A stretch of 64,000 nucleotides of DNA from Nageia nagi (Eukaryota > Pinophyta): the NCBI GenBank assembly GCA_050084985.1, contig JBITNC010000001.1, positions 199,702,001-199,766,000 on the forward strand, read 5' to 3'. A model generated the notes under the pieces. The model made no database searches and was not told the DNA's origin. It saw only the letters and a list, made by a program, of their open reading frames with translations. Made by a program: the position numbers and the translations under genes. Shown piece after piece: positions 56,801 through 64,000 of the stretch; within the stretch, counting starts at the first letter, position 1; every line of letters starts with the position of its first letter.

Positions 56801-57790
56801 TTTATCTTTATTTCTATTTCTTCTTATGTACTACATGTAAATACATAATCCTCCACCTCTTCACCTTCATTTATATATTGAGCTTCCTATCTACTTTCAT
56901 CTGTTATCCTTTTTCTACATTGAAATGCAAGATGGCTATATTTCTAACAATAATAACATTGAACAAATAACTTATCATACCTTTGAAAGCCTCTACCTCT
57001 TTATTGAGAGTTTCCTTTGGCTCTACCTCTTGCTTGACTATAGTTGCAATTTTCTTCATCATTTATATTCTCTCTTTGTTGAAATTGACCTCTTCCTCTT
57101 AAACCTCTACCCCTTCCTCTTTGTGAAAATGATGCTTCTAACATTTCTTCCATTGATACCTTACTTTTGAAATCTTGCTCCATTATTTCTTATGTGGATT
57201 TATTTAATCGATGCTCATGACTATATAAAGACCCCATTAGTTTGAATCTATAGATAAAGTTGTTAAATCTTTTTCTTCTTTAATGGCTATAACTACAAGA
57301 TCATATTTTGAAGGCATACATCTTAAAATTGTTTCTACAATTTTTTGATTGCATATAACTTCACCATTCACTTTTATTTGATTAATTAAACCCATTGTAC
57401 AAGTAAAAAAATCCACTAAATTTTTTGAATATGACATTTATAATACCTCAAAATCTCTTCTAAGTAATTGTAGACAGACTTTCCTTACTCTATCTATACC
57501 TTGAAATGATTATGCAAGGATATCCCAAGCTTCTTTTTCCTTTGAACTAGCTTCAACTCTTGGGAGGAGTGTTTCATCAAGATCCTGCACTATGAACAAC
57601 AATGATTTCTAATTCTTTTTTTGATTCTCCCTCAAATGTTTCTCTCACATCCTATGTCAATGTGGCTAATATTGTTGCATCCATTGGTTTTGAGTATCCA
57701 TTCTCCACTAGATCCCATAGTTCCTATAATTTGAAAAGAATTTTCATTTGAAAGCACTAAAATCATAATTTCTACTATTAAATTTGGGAA
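53830..57790 (-). pseudogene. Copia-D gag-pol, heavily decayed
   Basis: On the minus strand: gag patches at 57437-57237 (NGEVICNQKIVETILRCMP) and an Arg-Gly-rich segment (RGRGRGLRGRGQF, 57120-57080). An integrase patch follows near 55930 (YTP, a stop, QNG, then KNKTI), RT at 55140-54412 with KARLVVKGY, FQMDVKS, LYGLKQA and YVDDL, and an RNase H remnant at 54024-53830 (IFCDNQLAIKLSK). Many stops and frameshifts. Order and motifs leave no doubt about Copia gag-pol. Confidence 0.88.
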
Positions 57791-57846
57791 TTACACTTGC
57801 GTATTGTTAGCATTTGTTGCCATTTTAAATTAGCTTTGATACCAAA

Positions 57847-58187
57847 TGATGGATTGCAATAAATAAATAGAAGAATCATTGATTATATTATAATCCAAAA
57901 AGATCAAAAGGATAATTATTGAAATAAAGTACTATATTAAAGTGTAAAAAATATAGTAACCAGAAGCATATAGAAACCAATCTAAAGAGGCTCAAAAACT
58001 ATGTTTTACTATTTGCATACTCAACTTTAAAAAAACTTACAAAAATAACTTTAATTATGGAGCATTTAAAAGCTAAAACATGTTATATGAGAACTACCAC
58101 AAAACTAATTGAACCACTATAGAAGAACTGCTACAAAATTGATTGAACCACCATAAAAATTGTTACATCAAATGGTATATTAACACA
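57847..58187 (-). repeat. 5' LTR of Copia-D, about 341 bp
   Basis: Adjacent to the primer site. Differs from its partner by many C/T and G/A changes. Confidence 0.85.
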
Positions 58188-60292
58188 GACAAATTATGGA
58201 CCTCAAATTGTGTAAAATACAAATATACATAATAAATAAAATGATCTACAATATAAGAAGACTTAGATATATATACTATATCAGATACAATAAATATACA
58301 TGAAAAGCATACACCTGATATGAAGTGTATGCATGATCCTCAAAAATAAATGTTAATGGATCTTCAAAGGATTGGGATCAGATTGGAGGCAAGTTTGTAA
58401 TGGATCTTTGTATGCATGGATCAATAGTCTCTACGACCAAAATCTAGAACTCTTGATCCTCAAAATGCATGTCGTTAACAACATTGAATATGTAGAATTA
58501 TGAAGTGCACCAAAGATAGAAAGTTTCAAAGCTTGGAGTATAACAATTTCTCATAATAGGTGGTGTCAAGAGACACCATTTGTTAATAAAGATTACAACA
58601 GATAATCACCTATCAAAAATCTTATCATATCAAGGAGTTTTGATCTATGGAGGTCAACCTATTCCACTCACATATATAACCTACAAAGACATAGAGAGGA
58701 ATGAAGGTCAAACTCTAGAAATAATATAATAATTATTGTATTCAAGATACTTTAAAATATGAACCATGGTAAATAATATAACATTTAATATAACACATGG
58801 TATTGCATTGTAATATCAACTTTATCTTGATATTTTTCATATTGCAAAAAGTCATTTAGAAAGACTAAATATGATTTATTATATAAATAATAAATCATTT
58901 TTAGGCATCTACATTTTTCCCCTTTTTGGATATGAAATGAAAAGCATTGAAATTGCATAATCCAAATACGTTTAGAGAAGAGAATAAAATTTTCAATAGT
59001 AAAGTGTACTTCCCTTTTTTGATCAATATGTCGAGTATGATATGTCTTCTACCCCCTTTTGGTCTTGTGTTACCCCTCATTCTAGCTTCTTCAAGGAATC
59101 AAGCCAAAAATTAGAATTCATGTATGAGGAGAGTACCTCTATTCGAGTCCTACTCTCCCAAATAATATCTTTTTGAGAATAATCCAACATAAGACTTGCA
59201 TAGATCACATCCAATGAAAGAATAATCAATTTAAATAATAAGGATGAAATAAATATAATATCCATTATGTCACTATGATCCTTGATACACATAGTCCTAT
59301 TGAATCAAGATTATAAAGCTAATGAGGTACTTTGATTCTCCAAGCTTGGAATGACCTAAGAGATTTTGCTCATGGAGTGACTATGGCCTTAAAAATATTA
59401 GTTAGCATAACATTGATTTTTTATCCATAATTGAGATTATTTCATTTGAATTCCATAAAAAGTACCCAGTATTCAAATATTCATTGGCCTTATCAATTTA
59501 GCATATTTGATCTCATTGAATTTATTAACTTTATTGATGTAAAAGTACATCAATACTAGCATTATTTTCATAAAATTTTGTAACCATATCTTTTGTAATT
59601 TTATTCATCATTCCCATTTTAGTGCATATTTGTAAAATAATGGTATTTTCAAATAGATATTCAAGGATTTGTAGCATGCCTAATTTGCAATAAGTTTATA
59701 ACAAACAAACATCATTAACGTGTGTATTGTAATATCAACTCTACTATCTTTAATCATAATCAATTAACAACAAATTAAATCATTTTGCATTATAAAAACC
59801 ATGAAAGAACATTTCCGTATAATACCAAATTTTTCACATAAGCACAAATTTGATCCATTTTGACCCTATATGCCTTTGGTCTATGCGTCAATCATATAAG
59901 CATGGTATTACTTATTTTGAACTTTTAAAACCATGTTGGTACTTTTAATATTTGAAAGCATCCATAATTTTTCTTTAATTACACTATTAACAACATTAAA
60001 ATGATAGAATTGACCATCCAAAAAAATAGTATATTCAATTGGCTTTGAGAAATTACAATTTAAATATTCAACATTCTAGAAATATGTATCTATTCAAGAA
60101 TCCAAAATTTTGCATATGCCTTTAATTAAACCTGATTTAACAATTTAAAATTTCATCTTTTTCATCATGTAACATCCATCATATTCACTTATTTTGAGCC
60201 AATGGAAATAAAATTAGAATCTAGCACTTGAATTGCTTGCTAGTTTTTCATAAATCATGTTGTTAACGACATCTATTTAATATAAATAATCA
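58188..60292. other. AT-rich stretch, no gene recognised
   Basis: Only short open frames, such as minus 59077-59292. A perfect small hairpin with stem tggtgtc/gacacca and loop aaga lies at 58561-58578. It ends at the left target site (aatca, 60288-60292) of Copia-C. Confidence 0.45.
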
Positions 60293-60768
60293 TGAATGAG
60301 AGAATTAGCACTACTCTAATCCTCAAGGTCCAAGACTAGGAAGCTCAATCACACAACATTCACACAAGATAACACAAGTGTAATGTGGTTCCTCCCTCCT
60401 TGGGAGTACATCCACAACTAGTATCTCAATTCTCAAGTATGCCCCTCTTACAACAATTCTCTTCCTCTCTCCTACACAAACTAGTAGAGTAATGTTACTC
60501 CAAAACTTAGATATGTTACAAGAGGAGAGGCCCTCTATTTATAGCTTGAGAGCACCTCCCTAACCTCCCTTTAACCCAAGGGTAAGGTTAGGGTTACAAT
60601 AAATGTGTGACCTAACTTTAACCTACCAACTAACCCCATGGTTAGGTCAAAGTCCACACATAATAAAGAATTCAATTAATCCCTTAAGGTATCTACATAT
60701 CCTTTAAGTGATTAATTGAACTTACAAGGAGTTTAGATATTCACAATATTTCATTACAAATTCTAACA
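60293..60768 (-). repeat. 3' LTR of Copia-C, about 476 bp
   Basis: Minus strand begins TGTTAGAATT; TATA box (plus-strand ctatttata) at 60535-60543; contains the family palindrome around attaatcccttaaggtat (about 60675-60718). The left end is inferred from comparison with Copia-1/2. Confidence 0.85.
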
Positions 60769-61173
60769 CTCCCCCTTAATGCAATATTGGGATAGAGCGT
60801 AGAAGAAAGAAGAGAGAGAGTAAGAGAGAGTTCTCCTCCATAGAGATACAAGTGGAGATGAGAACATTTACATTTTTGAGAATCTTTTTGAGAACTAGTA
60901 TGAGACTCACTACATTACCATTTGACAAAATGGTTTACAATACAACCATTAACCACAACTGGTTTCACTGTACATAGTAGTCAATCAACTTTAAGCTAAC
61001 ATGTGAGTCTCCATGAGCTTGCTTTCACAAGGTGAGTAACCTGCATTTCTAAAGAAGATCCTGCATGCTACAAGCAACTCATGAACAAAATTAGTTAGAT
61101 GCATCATATATTCAAATAAAAAGAATCAAATAATGCCATCTTATAAATAACTGATTAATGGTGCACTATAAGT

Positions 61174-61875
61174 CATCACGGAGATGCCAAGCCATCACTC
61201 ATAGTCACCTGTTGTATATAGACATGTGTTGATTATTAATAGAGCATAAAAATTGTACGAGTTTCTCATGTAGAGAAAACTCACCATGGAGGTATAGAAT
61301 GTACAACAAGTTCATCATGCAGAGCAAACTTACCATGAAGGTATATTAATTATATGCTCAAAAATTGTACGAGTTTCTCACGTAGAGCAAACTCACCACG
61401 GAGGTATAGAGCATAAAAATTGTATAATGAGTTTCTCACGTAGACAAACTCACCACGAAGGTATAGAATGTACAACAAGTTCGTCACACAGAGCGAACTT
61501 ACCATGAAGGTATATTAATTATATGCTCAAAAATTGTACAACGAGTTTTCTCACGCAGAGCAAACTCACCACGGAGGTATAGAATGTACAACAAGTTCAT
61601 CACGTAGAGCGAACTTACCATGAAGGTATATTAATTATATGCTCAAAAATTGTACAACGAGTTTCTCACGCAAAGCAAACTCACCATGGAGGTATAAATT
61701 ATACAACAAGTTTGTCACGTAGAGCAAACTTACCACGGAGGTATAAATATGTACAACAAGTTTGTCACGCAGAGTAAACTTACCATGGAGGTATAAAATA
61801 ATCAACACTCTATAACAACAATTGTAAAACAAGTTTATCACGCAGAGCAAACTTACCATGGAGGTCTAGAATGTA
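61174..61875 (-). other. Copia-C 3' UTR: compound hairpin and 11-module hairpin array
   Basis: The inner hairpin catc-acgga-gatg (61174-61186, plus strand) sits within outer arms ctataagt and actcatag. From about 61250 to 61875 there are eleven hairpin modules, mostly alternating gagttt-type and aagttt/aagttc-type stems, separated by ggaggtata-type and tgtacaa-type words. The array is more than twice as long as in Copia-1 and Copia-2. Small open frames through it (LHGEFALREKLVVQ-type repeats) are by-products. Confidence 0.8.
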
Positions 61876-61926
61876 CAATAAAAAAAAGGGCCTCTTAGAG
61901 GTGAAGTTGTCATCACTAACAAAATT

Positions 61927-64000
61927 TCAAACTTCACTCCCCCTTGAGGTCAACTTCACCAACCTGAGAGAATCCCTAAGCTTACTGAATTGAGCTTCAG
62001 GAAGGGGCTTGGTGAATAGATCAGCAGAGTTTTCAGTAGATGGAAAATACTCCAAGTGTATGATGTCATCTAGAACCTTCTCCCTGATAAAATGGGATTG
62101 GATTTCCACATGTTTAGTTCTCTGATGGAACATAGGATTCTTAGCCAAAAAGATAGTCGATTGATTATTTGAAGAAATAAGAGATGGGCCATTTTGCTTA
62201 TACCTAATTTCATTCAGAAGATGCCTCAGCCAAATAGCTTCTTGGGTGGTAACAGACATGGCTCGATATTCGGCTTCGATGGTAGAAAGAGTCACAGTAG
62301 GTTACTTCTTGGAAGCCCAAGAGATAGCACCTGAACCAGTGCTGAACACATATGCAGAGGTTAATTTTCTGTCATCTCTATCTCCCCCATAATCAAAATC
62401 TGAGAACCCTGAGAGAACAATTGAGGGCACTTTGGAATACTTAAGAGCAAGATCCTTTATCCCTGCCACATACCTCAAGATTTGCTTCACAGCATTGAGG
62501 TGTTCAACATATGGTTTTTGCATGAATCGTGCCATCAGATTCATTGCAAAGGCAATATTAGGATGAGAGATAGTCAGATACAGAAGACTACCGATCAATT
62601 GCCTATAAGTTATAGCATCAGCCAACTGAGAATCTGAGCTCAGTGATACAACGATTCCAGGAGAAATAGGTATTGCAGTATATCTACACTCCATTCCAAA
62701 ATTTTGCAAGATGTCTGATATATACTTAGATTGACTAAGATAAGTACAATCTTTATGTTGGTATACTTGCATTCCAAGATAGTAATGCAATAGACCTAGA
62801 TCAGTCATTTCAAATGTTGCCTTCAGTTTGGATATGCACTTTTGGATGATTTCAATATTGTTGCCTATTATGAGAAGATCATCCACATAAAGGAGAATTA
62901 AGACCACATCTTTTCCTTGATTGAGTACATAGAGATCTGAGTCAGAGAAGCACTTGGAAAAACCAATATCTGCAAAGAATCCTAAAATTTTCTTGTACCA
63001 TGCTCTAGGTGCTTATTTAAGTCCATACAAAGACTTCTTTAGCTTGCACACAAGAGACTCTTTTCCTTCTGGAATAAATCCTTCTGGTTGATTCATGTAG
63101 ATTTCTACATCCAAGTCACCATTAAAGAAATGCACTCTTGACATCAAGTTGGAAAACTTTCCAACCTTGAGCTACAAAAAGAGCAAGGATTATCCTGACA
63201 GTAGGCATCTTGGCCATAGGAGCAAAGGTTTCCTCATAATCAATACCATATTTCTGAGCGAATCCTTTGGCCACTAACCTTGCTTTGTATTTTTCAACTT
63301 CTCCATCAGAATTGCACTTGACCTTGTATATCCATTTATTTCCAATCACATTTTTCTCATTGGGATAAGGAACCAAATCCCAAGTTTCATTTTTCATGAG
63401 TGCCTCATATTCAACTTTCATAGCTTCCATCCAACACTCTTGCTTGGAAGCTTCTTTGAATGTTGATGGCTCATTCATATTATCAATTTTGGCATATAAG
63501 GATTTATTCAAGGTCATACTTCTTGTAATTCTCTGAGCTGGAGAATTTTGTCTTTGTGGGACTTCCCTACATGATCATCCAACCAGTTAGGTGCATGTGT
63601 AGAATCATCTGAATTAGACACCTCAGCATGAGAAGTCGTATCCTCAGGAAGTTCATTGAACTTGACATCCCTAGAAACAAAGACTATTTTATGGGATGAG
63701 GAGTAGAGCCTGTAACCTCTATGCTGATTATCATACCCCACAAAGATGCATTTTTCTGATCTTTTGTCTAGCTTCTTCCTTTTCTCTGAGGTAATGAAGG
63801 CAAATGCATCACATCCAAAGACCCTAAAGTGTGAGATGTTAGGTTTCTTTCCTGTCCATGCTTCATACGGAGTTTTTCCCTCAACTGCTTTAGTAGGACA
63901 CCTATTTAGGGTGTGAATAGCAGTGTGAATAGCTTCTCCCATAAGAAACTAGGAAGGTTACCCAACATGCATCTTGCCATTTCCATAATGATGCGATTCT
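61927..64000 (-). pseudogene. Copia-C pol (integrase end, RT, RNase H), broken
   Basis: Minus-strand order: integrase C-terminus (63942-63514), RT with YVDDLL near 62885, RNase H ending at the stop 61927-61929. In-frame TAA at 62302-62304 and near 63013-63015, each where Copia-2 has CAA; frameshifts near 63118 (an extra T in a run) and near 63515. The C-terminus keeps the frame that Copia-2 lost. Confidence 0.92.

Larger units (their letters stand above)
53365..58187 (-). mobile_element. Copia-D: old, compact Copia element, 4.8 kb
   Basis: LTRs of about 340 bp (53365-53704 and 57847-58187) with dozens of mostly transition differences; primer site plus-strand gctttgatacca at 57833-57844. It encodes decayed gag, integrase, RT and RNase H in the usual Copia order on the minus strand. 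The flanking 5-mers (agaat and gacaa) do not match, so target duplications have decayed or the ends are slightly off. It belongs to a different lineage from the nest elements: short leader, no 3' hairpin array. Confidence 0.88.
60293..64000 (-). mobile_element. Copia-C: 3' part of a nest-family Copia element, cut by the window end
   Basis: Minus strand. 3' LTR 60293-60768, polypurine tract (plus-strand ctcccccttaat, 60769-60780), 3' UTR with compound hairpin and an expanded 11-hairpin array, and pol from about 61927 leftwards in protein order to the window edge. Protein and UTR are close to Copia-2. pol has stops and frameshifts. Confidence 0.92.

Noticed and set aside
61635-61859. Repetitive 74-codon minus-strand ORF in Copia-C
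   Set aside because: It is the translation of the hairpin array; hairpin stems and loops, not codons, are what is conserved.

Overview
This window looks like nuclear DNA of a large, repeat-rich seed-plant genome. Evidence for a plant: a PSY1R/PSKR-type LRR receptor kinase, a GID2/SLEEPY1-type F-box gene, plant-type (PLS/S-motif) pentatricopeptide fragments, and many Copia and Ty3-type LTR retrotransposons primed by initiator tRNA-Met. The near-identical tandem S-type PPR units and the deep nesting of old elements would fit a gymnosperm, but that is inference. Only two genes look intact: the receptor kinase (5619-8915, +) and the F-box gene (49777-50322, +). Everything else I can identify is transposon, transposon-derived repeat or pseudogene.

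Layout. 1-2998: minus-strand Ty3/gypsy-type remnant with a 982-bp LTR. 4064-4341: a SINE with a perfect target-site duplication (TSD). 5619-8915: receptor kinase. 9571-9855: diverged direct duplication. 10038-11010: non-autonomous Mutator-like element carrying a glyoxal-oxidase-like gene fragment. 11220-12132: non-autonomous hAT element with a perfect 8-bp TSD. 13185-13990: LINE ORF1 relic.

13998-47504 is a four-element nest. The oldest element, Copia-A (minus), has its gag cut in two by Copia-B (minus, 14399-38837). Copia-B was in turn hit by Copia-1 (plus, 20852-28553) and Copia-2 (plus, 29109-37885). Target duplications and equal-length LTR pairs fix the boundaries. LTR divergence by eye (B about 8%, Copia-2 about 1.2%, Copia-1 about 0.2%) agrees with the nesting order. 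The leader of Copia-A has expanded into six tandem copies of a unit of about 1 kb (39357-45449), which looks like a satellite forming from a retrotransposon leader.

47505-64000: a decayed PPR fragment (48428-48950), the F-box gene, a short-chain dehydrogenase pseudogene (52030-52715), an old 4.8-kb Copia element (Copia-D, 53365-58187), and the 3' part of a fourth member of the nest family (Copia-C, minus, 60293 to the window end).

The most unusual signal is in the 3' untranslated regions of the Copia-1/2/B/C family. There are arrays of short hairpin modules (5, 5 and 11 copies in Copia-1, 2 and C), with compensatory changes in the stems. A second compound hairpin occurs once in Copia-1, 2 and C and about five times in Copia-B. 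The two share a TCCGT loop. The leaders of these elements also carry GC-rich islands that differ between elements, and at least one contains a fragment of the same PPR family found at 48.5 kb.
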